Assembly: GCA_035297145.1 (NCBI GenBank)
Contig: DATGZN010000094.1
Location: 186,001 to 250,000 of the forward strand
Direction of reading: 5' to 3'
From: QHXW01 sp035297145
GTDB lineage: Bacteria; Acidobacteriota; Terriglobia; Bryobacterales; Bryobacteraceae
Length of the DNA stretch: 64,000 nucleotides
Below, one piece after another: positions 26,723 to 35,926 of this stretch; within the stretch, counting starts at the first letter, position 1, and each line of letters starts with the position of its first letter. Under the pieces are notes generated by a model that was not told where the DNA came from, made no database searches, and saw nothing but the letters and a program-made list of their open reading frames with translations. Made by a program: the position numbers and the translations under genes.

Positions 26723-26988
26723 TGTCCTGAGTTAGAAATACGCTTAATAAGTGAGCTCCCGGTATGGGGCACCCGGCTGTGGCGCGAGCTTCAGCTTGCA
26801 GCATCGGCTTCAGCCGATGATCGGCCGGATTGGACAAAAAGCGAAGACGCCGGCTGAAGCCGACGCGGCAGACTAAAGTCCGCGCCACAAAAACCACCTG
26901 AATTCATCTCGTGAATTAACGCTGGCGTTCCCCTGGAGGATCCGGCGGGCGAAGACTAATTCAATGAACTTACAACTCAGGACACTAG
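26719..26988. mobile_element. MITE-like element flanked by CTAG, inserted at a stop codon
   Basis: CGCTAGTGTCCTGAGTT at 26717-26733 is repeated perfectly inverted at 26974-26990. CTAG at 26719-26722 and 26985-26988 reads as a 4-base target duplication around a TGTCCTGAGTT terminal repeat. The left CTAG contains the TAG stop of the TonB-domain gene. No transposase is encoded in the 270 bases. A second palindromic repeat (26778-26889) is nested inside. Confidence 0.7.
26778..26889. repeat. Dispersed inverted repeat with TTCA-loop hairpins
   Basis: The ends TGTGGCGCG (26778-26786) and CGCGCCACA (26881-26889) are inverted copies. Inside are CATCGGC-TTCA-GCCGATG (26802-26819), GCTTCAGC, and the complementary CGGC-TGAA-GCCG. 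A related copy with different stem bases lies in the 5' part of lipB (33615-33657). Confidence 0.75.
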
Positions 26989-27002
26989 CGTGGCGAAATC
27001 GA

Positions 27003-27067
27003 GTCGGGCGTGCCCGACCCCTACACCGCTTCGGTAGATTGCTGTAGGGGCCGAGCACGCTCGGCCC
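27003..27067. repeat. Double palindrome with CCCTACA...TGTAGGG centre
   Basis: Left hairpin GTCGGGC-GT-GCCCGAC (27003-27018), right hairpin GGGCCGAGC-AC-GCTCGGCCC (27048-27067), joined by CCCTACA...TGTAGGG. The same arrangement with different stems is at 48163-48222. Together with the MITE-like element it fills the 352-base gap between the TonB-domain gene and the aminotransferase gene, where I see no coding region. Confidence 0.75.
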
Positions 27068-27074
27068 GCCCTGT

Positions 27075-28433
27075 CTACAACCGCGCCAGGCAGCCTTCAA
27101 TCGCCGCCGCAATCTCGTCGGCCTGCGCGCGCGTGAGAATCAGCGGAGGCGAAATCGTCAAGACGTTGCAGAATCCCGGCACGGTATCGTTGTTGCGGCC
27201 CACCAGCACGCCAGCCTCGCGAATCTGGCGCAGCAGTTGCACCATGCGCGCCTCTGGCAGCGGCGTTTTGGCCGCATCAGTGACCAGCTCGATTCCGATC
27301 AGCAGCCCGCGCCCGCGAATCTCGCCGATCCACGGCGAGCGGATCGCCCGCAGCTTCTCCAACAGGTAGGCGCCCACGGCAGCGGAATTCTCCCACAAGC
27401 GTTCGCGCATCAGAATCTCGAGATTCGCCAGGCCCGCGGCACATGAGCTGGGATGCCCACCGAATGTGCTAACCTGCGTGAACTTGGTGTCGCTCTGCGG
27501 ATCTCCGTGAAACGTCTCAAAAATGCGCTCCGAAGCCACCGTTGCGCCCAGCGGCAGATAGGCCGAAGTGAGGCCCTTGGCGAAAGTCAGAATATCCGGC
27601 TGAATGGCGGTGTGCTCAAAGCCGAAAAGCTTTCCCGTGCGCCCGAAGCCCGTGATCACCTCATCGGCAATGAGCAGCACGCCGTAGCGGTCGCAGGTGG
27701 CGCGCAGCCGTTCGAAGTAACCTTCCGGCGCGGGGAAAATGCCGCCGCCACCTATGACTGGCTCGACAATCACCGCGGCCACCGTTTCCGGCCCTTCCAT
27801 GCGAATCACTCGCTCCACTTCATCCGCGCACCCGAGAGTGCAGGCGGGCTGTTCCGAGCAGAAACCGCAGCGGTAGTGATCGGGCGGCGGCACGTGCAGA
27901 AAACCGGGCACAAGCGGCTCGAACGGGATGCGCCGCACGCTCTGGCCCGTTGCCGAGAGCCCTCCCATGGTGAATCCGTGGTAGCCGCGATGGCGGGCGA
28001 TGATTTTGTAGCGGTTCTCGCCCGGATGCATCAGCCGTGCGCACTGCCGCGCCATCTTGAGCGCCGTTTCCACCGCTTCCGATCCGCTGTTGGAGAAGAA
28101 CACACGGCTGAGGCCGCGCGGAAGCATCCCCGCCAGACGGGCGGCGAGCTGCGCCCCTGGCCCGTGCGATTGCGTCAGCGGATAGTAGGCAAGCTGCGTC
28201 ATTTGCGCCGTCACGGCGTCAACGATTTCTCGCCGTCCGTAACCGACATTGACGCAGAAAAGGCCCGCCATCCCGTCCAGGTACCGACGGCCATCGGCGT
28301 CGAACACGTAGCAGCCCTCCGCACCGGCAATTTCCAGCGGAGGCCGCGCCTCCAGGCCGCGGTGCTGCGTGTTTCCATGCCACACATGTTTCAGATCCAG
28401 TTCGCGATTGGCGTAGGTGACGGCTTGGGGCAT
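27075..28433 (-). CDS. Class III PLP-dependent aminotransferase
   Basis: A 452-residue fold-type I transaminase of the omega-amino acid/ornithine group. Visible are GLFCVNVGYG near residue 60, the SNSGSEAVETALKMAR cofactor-binding helix, the YHGFTMGGLSATG segment, LLIADEVITGFGRTG and the PLP lysine in LTFAKGLTSAYLPLGA. The closest functional class by look is beta-alanine/omega-amino acid:pyruvate transaminase; the substrate is not determined. The insert HYRCGFCSEQPACTLGC adds four cysteines, unusual for the family. Its 3' end lies directly next to the double palindrome. Confidence 0.9.
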   Translation of the reverse strand: MPQAVTYANRELDLKHVWHGNTQHRGLEARPPLEIAGAEGCYVFDADGRRYLDGMAGLFCVNVGYGRREIVDAVTAQMTQLAYYPLTQSHGPGAQLAARLAGMLPRGLSRVFFSNSGSEAVETALKMARQCARLMHPGENRYKIIARHRGYHGFTMGGLSATGQSVRRIPFEPLVPGFLHVPPPDHYRCGFCSEQPACTLGCADEVERVIRMEGPETVAAVIVEPVIGGGGIFPAPEGYFERLRATCDRYGVLLIADEVITGFGRTGKLFGFEHTAIQPDILTFAKGLTSAYLPLGATVASERIFETFHGDPQSDTKFTQVSTFGGHPSSCAAGLANLEILMRERLWENSAAVGAYLLEKLRAIRSPWIGEIRGRGLLIGIELVTDAAKTPLPEARMVQLLRQIREAGVLVGRNNDTVPGFCNVLTISPPLILTRAQADEIAAAIEGCLARL

Positions 28434-28544
28434 GCGGTTGATTGTATCGCAGCCGGTGAAACGCCCGCGAGGACGCGTTCACTATGGATTTTGGAGGCGA
28501 ACTTGGGCGCATGCGCTTGCGCCGCATTCGCGAAACCTCGCGGA

Positions 28545-28850
28545 ATGGCCGGCGTTCTCAATCTGGAACAATACCTGGAGCTGCTGTTGGGCCCGAAGGG
28601 AGGCTCGGCCTTCGATTCCGACGTTGCCCGGCACGTGGCTTGGCATGAGCATCGAGCGGAGCTGCTTCCGTTAGTGGACCCGGGGTCGCGCCCTTGGGCC
28701 TGGTGGCAGTACGATGCCCCCGAACCCGTACTGCCTCGAGAACCGGAAATCGCTTACCTGGAGCGCTGCCGGCTCCTCAGCGCGCAGGAACGCACTCGCT
28801 TGCAATACGCCGGAAGTTACGTGGGATCGCACGCCACTCGAAACCCGTAG
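28545..28850 (+). CDS. Small phage-type protein with a PWAWW motif
   Basis: A 101-residue protein from ATG 28545. The central RPWAWWQYDAPEP and the following EIAYLERCRLLSAQE resemble small proteins found next to prophage packaging genes, where a P-W-A-W-W segment is followed by a Tyr-Leu-x-Arg helix. Upstream in-frame codons continue antisense to the aminotransferase gene and are probably not translated. Its last 34 bases overlap the convergent formylglycine-enzyme-like gene. Start and reality are moderately supported. Confidence 0.5.
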   Translation: MAGVLNLEQYLELLLGPKGGSAFDSDVARHVAWHEHRAELLPLVDPGSRPWAWWQYDAPEPVLPREPEIAYLERCRLLSAQERTRLQYAGSYVGSHATRNP

Positions 28851-29530
28851 TCCGCGTATTGAAACTGTGGCGGGATGCTGGAGCGGGCCGCGCACCGGCT
28901 CACTTTGACATGATGCCGCCACGAACCTCCCCGCGACGCCCGCCTCTCGCCGGTGGTGGGCCCGCGGGGGTTCTTTTCGGGCGACGCCGCGTAGTAGTCC
29001 TTTTGAAACCAGTCCCCGCACCACTCGTGCACATTTTCACCCAGTTCATAGAAGCCCCATGGATTGGGCGCGCCGCCCACCGGTAGCGTAGCTTTCACTT
29101 CTCCGCCCCAGCGTCGCACATACTCCGCGTGCACGTGTGGAGCTTCATTCCCCCAGGTGTATAGCTCGCCTTCCCGGCCCGCCCGCGCCGCGCGCTCCCA
29201 TTCGGCTTCGGTGGGCAGCCGGTAGCTTTTTCCCGAATTTTCGCTGAGCCAATCGCAATATTTGACGGCTTCGAACCAGCTCACCGCCGCGACGGGCTGA
29301 TCGGGATGACTGAAGTCCGTGTCATCCCAGAGTGTCGGCGGTGAATGGCCCGTGGCGCGCAGGAACGGCTCGTAATCACGATTCCGTACGGGGAATATGC
29401 CCAGCAGGAACGCATCCACCCAGACACGATGCACTGGCCGTTCCTCATCGCGGCCGGTGTCGCATCCCATGAGGAAATAGCCGGCGGGAACAGGAACGAG
29501 ATCGAACGAGATGACTGGCGCGGCCGACAT
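28817..29530 (-). CDS. Formylglycine-generating-enzyme-family protein (sulfatase-modifying-factor-like)
   Basis: A 237-residue single-domain protein. It starts with VISFDLVPVPAGYFLMGCD and has AVSWFEAVKYCDWLSE, YRLPTEAEWERAARAG, GENVHEWCGDWF and the C-terminal SRGGSWRHH...YADYGFRVA, all hallmarks of the FGE-sulfatase fold. True formylglycine enzymes use two closely spaced cysteines near the end; here only the Cys of HEWCGDW and a late VSRCAAR are seen, so activity on sulfatases is not established. No sulfatase gene lies nearby. No signal peptide is obvious. Confidence 0.85.
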   Translation of the reverse strand: MSAAPVISFDLVPVPAGYFLMGCDTGRDEERPVHRVWVDAFLLGIFPVRNRDYEPFLRATGHSPPTLWDDTDFSHPDQPVAAVSWFEAVKYCDWLSENSGKSYRLPTEAEWERAARAGREGELYTWGNEAPHVHAEYVRRWGGEVKATLPVGGAPNPWGFYELGENVHEWCGDWFQKDYYAASPEKNPRGPTTGERRASRGGSWRHHVKVSRCAARSSIPPQFQYADYGFRVACDPT

Positions 29531-29647
29531 CCAGCCCCAATCTTATCGCGGCAGCTTTTCCCCCGCCGAATCAATCAAATACGGGTTCAGGAAAATTAGC
29601 TAGAAAATTCCGGCCCCGGGTCGAAGAGTTAGATATGGAGGCGATAT

Positions 29648-29881
29648 ATGGTTAGCATGGACACCCCGCTCCAGGGCCTCAACCGCGCCCAGGAATCCTT
29701 TGACCAGGCCGCTTCGAAAGTGGCTCAGCCCATCGAACTCAACCAGCCCCAGCAGGATACGGTCTCGCTCAGCGATGCCATGGTCTCCATGCTGCAAGCC
29801 GCCAACGACTACCAGGCCAACCTCAAGAGCCTCGAAGCCGGCAACCAAATGCAGAAATCGCTGCTGAACATCCTGGCCTGA
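29648..29881 (+). CDS. Mini flagellar-rod-like protein
   Basis: Seventy-seven residues, preceded by a strong GGAGG six bases before the ATG. The N-terminus (PLQGLNRAQESFDQAASKVAQ) and C-terminus (SMLQAANDYQANLKSLEAG, then QKSLLNIL) resemble the two terminal helices of FlgB/FlgC/FlgE rod and hook proteins, with the whole middle domain absent. Such minimal versions may be relics or may form a coiled coil of their own. No other flagellar gene lies in the window. Confidence 0.65.
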   Translation: MVSMDTPLQGLNRAQESFDQAASKVAQPIELNQPQQDTVSLSDAMVSMLQAANDYQANLKSLEAGNQMQKSLLNILA

Positions 29882-29899
29882 TCGTAGTACGCTGTTGTT

Positions 29900-30244
29900 T
29901 TGCTCCGATTCGTACTGACTTGCCTCGTCGCCGCGCTGGCCGCAACTGCCGCCGATCTCTGCCCCGTCGCCCGTCTCTCCATGGTCGCCTTCTTCGATGG
30001 CAAGCCCGAGGACCAGGCCTCACTCGTCTACGATGAAATCGTCACCACCAAGGACGGTTCCCGCGCCACCTGGCATCTGACTCCCGATTCCGAGCGCGGT
30101 TACTACCTGGTTTGCACTTACGAGAAACCCGCCAAGCCGGTGACCCAGCGCCTCTCCCCGAAGCTCACCACTTGCGTAGTGGAATACGGCAAACCCGCCG
30201 AGGCATCCAAGCTCCCACCGGTTCGTTCGATCCAGTGTAAGTAA
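29900..30244 (+). CDS. STY0301-like small secreted protein
   Basis: A protein of 114 residues starting at TTG 29900, 18 bases after the preceding stop. A signal peptide (LRFVLTCLVAALAATAA) precedes a compact beta domain with DLCPVARLSMVAFFDGKPEDQASLV, WHLTPDSERGYYLVCTYE and LTTCVVEY. The three cysteines and the F-x-D-G-x-P...W...C-x-Y...C-x-V-x-Y pattern match the STY0301-like family of unknown function. A periplasmic location is inferred. No canonical ATG is available in front of the signal peptide, which supports the TTG. Confidence 0.65.
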   Translation: MLRFVLTCLVAALAATAADLCPVARLSMVAFFDGKPEDQASLVYDEIVTTKDGSRATWHLTPDSERGYYLVCTYEKPAKPVTQRLSPKLTTCVVEYGKPAEASKLPPVRSIQCK

Positions 30245-30319
30245 CAGCCGCGGACAGCAGACAATTTCGAATCCGCGAGAGCAACCGCCCCGGCGTACGA
30301 CTCCAGTCGCCGCCAAGCA

Positions 30320-30709
30320 TCAATCCGGCAGTGAGTGCACGGACAGTTCAGGCATGGGGAAATCCCCGGCATTGTCGGTAACCAGGGTAAGCTGGTAATG
30401 GAGCGCTACGGCAGCGATCACCGTATCGGGAATCGACAGCGTTTTCCCTCTCTGACCGTAGTCTCGCTTCAAACGTCCGGCGAGTTCAGCAACCGGGAAA
30501 GTGATGGGATAGAGTTGCAAGCTGTGGAGGAGCGTGGCGGTTTTCTGCTCTTCCTTGGGCCGCAAGCCGGCGTAAACCTCGGCAACGTTGATCGGGCAGC
30601 AGGCAAGAGTGCCACCTTGCTCGGCGAGGCCGATCAGGGAGCGGTTGCGGTTCCGCTTCCCGTTGAGGGCGTCGATGATGACAGACGTGTCGAGCAGATA
30701 CGTTGCCAT
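30320..30709 (-). CDS. VapC-family PIN-domain toxin
   Basis: A 129-residue PIN ribonuclease from ATG 30709 (MATYLLDTSVIIDAL); an upstream ATG would lie inside the antitoxin gene. Acidic metal ligands are Asp7, Glu44 (NVAEVYAG), Asp95 (SIPDTVIAA) and Asp112/Asp116 (VTDNAGDF). It should cleave tRNA or other RNA when released. It lies 1 base downstream of the antitoxin gene on the minus strand. Confidence 0.9.
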   Translation of the reverse strand: MATYLLDTSVIIDALNGKRNRNRSLIGLAEQGGTLACCPINVAEVYAGLRPKEEQKTATLLHSLQLYPITFPVAELAGRLKRDYGQRGKTLSIPDTVIAAVALHYQLTLVTDNAGDFPMPELSVHSLPD

Positions 30710-30710
30710 C

Positions 30711-30977
30711 TCAGCGGGCGGTTCCTTTCTTGAAGCGCCGTTGGCTCTCGTGGCGCAGTTTTTGGACCCATTTCGCCGAACCACTTTCGAGTTCGGGGTG
30801 GTCTTTGCTCTTCCATGCGCCGTCTGCGGCCTGAAGGGCCTCGATCTGCCGGTATCGGATCAGCTTCTCTTGGGCCGCTTCCGTTAGGAATCTACTCCGG
30901 CGGCGTGTGCCAACTAACCTGTCGATGTCTTTGACCAGTGCCTCTTCGAGAACCACATGCGTGCGTTTCAAGTTCAT
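30711..30977 (-). CDS. VapB-type antitoxin (ribbon-helix-helix)
   Basis: Eighty-eight residues. The first 45 (KRTHVVLEEALVKDIDRLVG followed by RRRSRFLTEAAQEKL) have the ribbon-helix-helix pattern that binds the operator, and the charged C-terminal half (DGAWKSKDHPEL...) should wrap the toxin. It is directly upstream of the PIN-domain gene. The region before it is repeat-like, with an incomplete copy of the GTAGG-anchored palindrome around 31087-31111. Confidence 0.85.
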   Translation of the reverse strand: MNLKRTHVVLEEALVKDIDRLVGTRRRSRFLTEAAQEKLIRYRQIEALQAADGAWKSKDHPELESGSAKWVQKLRHESQRRFKKGTAR

Positions 30978-31104
30978 GAAATGTGCCGATCTGTGGGATT
31001 TTCGAGGCCCATAAATAGTTTAACATTCTGGCACAGTAGCCGAACCGAAGCCGGGAACTATCCTGCCCTGGATCCTGTGGGAACGCGGGAATGCCTGTCC
31101 TACC

Positions 31105-31629
31105 TTAGGGCGTCTTCTCCGCGTGCGCTGCCGCTTTTAGGTGCCGGTAAAATCCCAGATCCTCGCCCGTCAGCATCTTGGTTGCGAAAATAATCTGCCC
31201 GGTGTGCTCGGCAAAATGCCCCACGACATGAAAAATTGCTTCCAGCACCGTCACTTCGTACTTCTGGATCGTGATGCGCTCCGCCAGACGTTCCGCCGTC
31301 ACGCGGCCCAACAGCGCGATCACCTCCTGCACCGTCGCCTCGAGCCGCCCCAGCAGCTCCGCGGTTTCCATTCCGCCACGCGCTGCAAACTCCGCGTCCC
31401 GCACCCGTGTGTCCGGCGCTCCGCCGACTCCCGAGAGTATCCACTGCCGCAGGTTCCCGTTCAAATGGAGCACCAGGTTCCCGATGGCGTTCTCGTTCTC
31501 GTGTCCGCGCGACCAAATCTCGTCCGGCGACAGCTTGCCCAGACACTCCCGGATCCGCGAAACCTGTTGCTCCAGCTTCCGCGATGAGCACTCAATAAAT
31601 ACGCGATCCAATCCCATGCTAAATCCCAA
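31105..31629 (-). CDS. DinB/DUF1572-like four-helix protein
   Basis: A protein of 174 residues built from four amphipathic helices. Candidate metal histidines lie in LVLHLNGNLRQWI and in FHVVGHFAEHTGQIIFATKML, the usual DinB-family triad arrangement. The family includes thiol-S-transferases and proteins of unknown function; no specific reaction can be assigned. It is the last gene after lpd-lipB-E2 on the minus strand, 26 bases downstream of the E2 gene, and may be carried on the same transcript. Confidence 0.75.
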   Translation of the reverse strand: MGFSMGLDRVFIECSSRKLEQQVSRIRECLGKLSPDEIWSRGHENENAIGNLVLHLNGNLRQWILSGVGGAPDTRVRDAEFAARGGMETAELLGRLEATVQEVIALLGRVTAERLAERITIQKYEVTVLEAIFHVVGHFAEHTGQIIFATKMLTGEDLGFYRHLKAAAHAEKTP

Positions 31630-31655
31630 ATCCTAACTCCCAAATCCTGTTTTGT

Positions 31656-32972
31656 TCACAGCACTTCCTCCGACCAGTTCTCCAGCACCGATTTCGCCTT
31701 CGCCGTGAACTGATCCGCCAGCGCCCCGTCGATCAGCCTGTGATCGAACGTCAGCGAAAGGTAACAAATCGACCGGATCGCGATCGCGTCATCGATCACC
31801 ACCGGCTCCTTCGTCACCGCCCCAACTCCCATGATCGCCACCTGCGGCTGATTGATCACCGGCGTGGCCACAATACTTCCGAAGCTGCCGAAGTTGGTAA
31901 TCGAGAACGTCCCGCCCTGCACCTCATCCGGCTTGAGCTGCCGCGACCGCGCGCGTGACGCCAGGTCCGCAATGGCTCTCTGCAACCCCAGAACATTCCT
32001 CTCGTCCGCGTTCCGGATCACCGGCACGATCAGGCCGTTCTCCAGCGCCACCGCGATCCCGATATTGATTTCGTTGTGATACAGAATATTCGTGCCTTCG
32101 ATCGACGCGTTGACGATCGGAAACGTGCGCAAGGCTTCCACCGACGCCCGCACCACGAACGGCAGATAGGTCAGCGACATCCCGTAACGCGCCTGGAAAT
32201 CGGCCTTCTGGCGATCGCGCATCTTGGCGACTTTCGTCATATCGACGCGATGAATCGTGGTGACATGCGCCGATGTCCGCTGGCTCATCACCATGTGCTC
32301 GGCAATCTTCTGCCGCATGGTGCTCATGGGCTCGACCCGCACCTTCGCCGGTAAAGATGTGGCCGGTGGAACGTAGCCCGCAGGCGGTGCCTGAACTGGC
32401 GCCGATGTCGCGGCCGCCGGAGCCTGCGCCACGGGTGGCTCCGCCACGGGTGGCTGGCCCGCCGCCAGATACGCCTCCACATCCTGCTTCGTGATCCGCC
32501 CACCCGCGCCCGTACCCTTCACGCGGCTGAGATCGACATTGTTCTCCCGCGCCATCTTTCGCACGAGCGGCGAGAGCGGCCCCGAGGGCTCCCTCGGCTC
32601 AACCGCGGCCGCAGGCGCTGCCGGTGCTGCTGCGGGAGCCTGAACCGCCGGAGCCTGAACAGGTCCCGTTGCCGATACTGGCGGCGCAGGCGCGGCATTG
32701 GCTACGGGCGCCTTCGTGGACGACGCGCCATTCCCGGCGCCATCCTCTATCCGCGCCACCACCGTATTGATCCCGACCGTCTTGCCTTCCTCCACCAGCA
32801 CCTCGCGCAATGTGCCCGCGGCAGGCGAAGGAATCTCCGTGTCCACTTTATCCGTCGAGATCTCGAACAACGGCTCGTCCCGCTCCACCTGTTCGCCCGG
32901 CTTCTTCAGCCATTTGGTGAGCGTCCCTTCGACAATGCTCTCGCCCATCTGGGGCATCACGACATCAGTCAT
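31656..32972 (-). CDS. 2-oxoacid dehydrogenase E2 component (dihydrolipoyl acyltransferase)
   Basis: A 438-residue E2. The lipoyl domain carries the lipoylated Lys42 in STDKVDTEIPSP, then an Ala/Pro-rich linker, the peripheral-subunit-binding domain SPLVRKMARENNVDLSRVKG with ITKQDVEAYL, a second linker, and the catalytic acyltransferase domain ending in SLTFDHRLIDGALADQF (the HxxxD motif). It could serve pyruvate, 2-oxoglutarate or branched-chain oxoacids; the E1 genes are not in the window. It overlaps lipB by 4 bases, so the protein and the enzyme that supplies its cofactor are produced together. Confidence 0.93.
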   Translation of the reverse strand: MTDVVMPQMGESIVEGTLTKWLKKPGEQVERDEPLFEISTDKVDTEIPSPAAGTLREVLVEEGKTVGINTVVARIEDGAGNGASSTKAPVANAAPAPPVSATGPVQAPAVQAPAAAPAAPAAAVEPREPSGPLSPLVRKMARENNVDLSRVKGTGAGGRITKQDVEAYLAAGQPPVAEPPVAQAPAAATSAPVQAPPAGYVPPATSLPAKVRVEPMSTMRQKIAEHMVMSQRTSAHVTTIHRVDMTKVAKMRDRQKADFQARYGMSLTYLPFVVRASVEALRTFPIVNASIEGTNILYHNEINIGIAVALENGLIVPVIRNADERNVLGLQRAIADLASRARSRQLKPDEVQGGTFSITNFGSFGSIVATPVINQPQVAIMGVGAVTKEPVVIDDAIAIRSICYLSLTFDHRLIDGALADQFTAKAKSVLENWSEEVL

Positions 32973-33677
32973 AAATCAGTTTCTCCGCTCATATCCACAT
33001 TGAACACGCGCCCGAAATGGTGCACCAGCCGCGCGATGACGTCTTCCCTCCGCGCCCTCACTCCCAGCGCCGCCATCGATGTCACCGGCTTCACCAATCC
33101 GCACGGCACGATGTACTGGAAATAACTCAAATCCGTCGTCACATTCAGCGCGAACCCATGCGATGTCACCCAGCGGCTGATGTGCACTCCGATCGCCGCA
33201 ATCTTCGCGCCCGCAACCCACACGCCCGTCATCGTAGGCACGCGCTCACCCGCAATGCCGAAATCCGCCAGCGCATCGATGATCACCTGCTCGATGGCCC
33301 GCACATACGCCCCAACATCGCGCTTCCACTCCCGCAAATCGACGATCGGATAACCAACAATCTGCCCAGGTCCATGATACGTGATGTCGCCGCCGCGGTC
33401 CGTGTGATGAAACGCGACGCCCGCCCGTGCCAGCACGTCCTCGTGCGCCAGCAGATTTTCCAGATGTCCGTTGCGCCCCAGCGTGATCGTGTGCGGATGC
33501 TCCACAACCAGAAACTGATCCGCAATCTCGCCGCGCTTTCGCCGCTCCACGAGGCCCCGCTGCATCTCGAATGCCTCTACGTAATCCGCACGCCCCAGGT
33601 CGCGCCATTCGCACCGTGGCGCACGCTTCAGCGTGCTGTTGCCGGCTTCAGCCGGCAGCCCGCTTTCCACTACCACG

Positions 33678-33685
<8 letters not shown>
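32969..33685 (-). CDS. lipB: Octanoyltransferase
   Basis: Transfers octanoyl groups from acyl-carrier protein to lipoyl domains. The active-site pair is Cys195 (IVPCGLVKP) and Lys161 (GAKIAAIGVH); GGDITYHGPGQIVGYPIVDL is intact. The ATG 33685 overlaps the lpd stop by 8 bases. Residues 7-24 of this start (GLPAEAGNSTLKRAP region) are encoded by a dispersed palindromic repeat, so the N-terminal extension is repeat-derived; no start codon between the repeat and the conserved CEWRDLGRADY is evident. Confidence 0.93.
33615..33657. repeat. TTCA-loop palindromes inside the 5' end of lipB
   Basis: GCACGC-TTCA-GCGTGC (33621-33636) and TGCCGGC-TTCA-GCCGGCA (33640-33657) follow a CGTGGCGCACGC lead. They share the lead and TTCA loops with 26778-26889 but have different stem bases, each still self-complementary. 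Confidence 0.8.
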
Positions 33686-35081
<1,396 letters not shown>

Positions 35082-35132
35082 TCTACATACTCCACAATTC
35101 CCTGACTGGCTTCAAAAGGCCGCACAACACCC

Positions 35133-35223
35133 AATTCGGGGACTGGCTTCGAAATTCCGATGAACGCTATCACGGAAAACGCCTGCCTGCCCGATTCGGA
35201 ATTTCGTTGCCTGTCCCCGAATT
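35133..35223. repeat. MITE-like inverted-repeat element, copy B
   Basis: Terminal repeats 35133-35160 (AATTCGGGGACTGGCTTCGA...) and 35196-35223 (...GTTGCCTGTCCCCGAATT). It is copy A in reverse: the TGGCTTC end faces left here and right in copy A. The core sequences differ more than the ends. It separates lpd from the small HicB-like gene. Confidence 0.8.
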
Positions 35224-35276
35224 GCCCTTGAGCACACCTCTGTTATATTGATGCAAACCGACGCTACGATGACTCT

Positions 35277-35483
35277 ATGCAGGTTTCGGACGAACTCCTC
35301 GTCGAAGTGATCCAAGAAAGCGACGGCGGCTTCTGTGCCGAGTGCCTTACCGAAAACATCTTCACGCAAGGAAACACTTGGGATGAACTGCGGTCGAACG
35401 TCCGCGAGGCCGTTAAAGCGTTTTTCTTCGATCGTCCAGTACCTGAGCGCGTGCGGCTCAGTTCCCATCACCTTGGCATGTAG
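35277..35483 (+). CDS. Orphan HicB-like antitoxin-type protein
   Basis: Sixty-eight residues with the HicB-type core VEVIQESDGGFCAECLTENIFTQGNTWDELRSNVREAVKAFF. No hicA-like gene follows, since the TAG stop is immediately inside a palindromic repeat. It may be a solitary antitoxin or a remnant of a pair. It starts 54 bases after the inverted-repeat element. Confidence 0.75.
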   Translation: MQVSDELLVEVIQESDGGFCAECLTENIFTQGNTWDELRSNVREAVKAFFFDRPVPERVRLSSHHLGM

Positions 35484-35484
35484 G

Positions 35485-35509
35485 GGCCGGGAAGGCCCGG
35501 CCAATTTTT
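35485..35509 (+). terminator. Palindrome with T-run after the HicB-like gene
   Basis: GGCCGGG (35485-35491) pairs with CCCGGCC (35496-35502) across an AAGG loop, followed by AATTTTT. It is one arm of the GTAGG-anchored repeat family, and here serves as a credible rho-independent terminator. Confidence 0.65.
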
Positions 35510-35547
35510 CCTAACAGCACCCACTGGTACCCTAAAAGCAGGCCCTT

Positions 35548-35913
35548 ATGCGGCAAAAGCAAGCTCCCGTGCGGCATTGCTCCTTCTGTCATAAGAATGA
35601 ATCCGAGCACGGAGTCAAGCTGATTTCGTCGCCGGCCGATTATCCGCAAGCGTTCATTTGCGAGGCATGCGTTGCGGTGTGCGCGTCCATCCTTGAAGAC
35701 GACGTGCATGCGGAACACGACCCGCAGCCACAGGCTCCCGTGGCCTGTCCGGCCGCTCCTCCCGAATCCCCGCTCAGCCATCCCGCCGCCTCTGAGTTGA
35801 TAACGAGCGCCGAGCAATGGATCACACGCGAAGCATCCGGCGACGACGCTTCCAAGGAACTGGACCATCTCCGCACTCTAGCCAAACTAATGTTCGTCAA
35901 CCCGAATGCGTGA
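35548..35913 (+). CDS. Stand-alone ClpX-type C4 zinc-finger protein
   Basis: A protein of 121 residues. The N-terminal 50 match the zinc-binding domain of ClpX: CSFCHKNESEHGVKLISSP followed by FICEACVAVC, with zinc cysteines 11, 14, 38 and 41. In ClpX this domain dimerises and recruits substrates; here the AAA+ ATPase is absent and a Pro/Ala linker leads to a helical C-terminus (SAEQWITREA...LRTLAKLMF). It could be an adaptor or decoy for Clp, which is inference. Its stop region overlaps the first possible start of the next gene by 8 bases. Confidence 0.8.
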   Translation: MRQKQAPVRHCSFCHKNESEHGVKLISSPADYPQAFICEACVAVCASILEDDVHAEHDPQPQAPVACPAAPPESPLSHPAASELITSAEQWITREASGDDASKELDHLRTLAKLMFVNPNA

Positions 35914-35926
35914 GCGGGTCACAAAA

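Noticed and set aside
26723..27074. A gene or small RNA in the 352-base gap
   Set aside because: The stretch is accounted for by the MITE-like element, the nested repeat and the double palindrome.
27453..28850. A 465-codon plus-strand frame
   Set aside because: Only its last 101 codons leave the aminotransferase shadow and look like a protein; kept as the short gene at 28545-28850.
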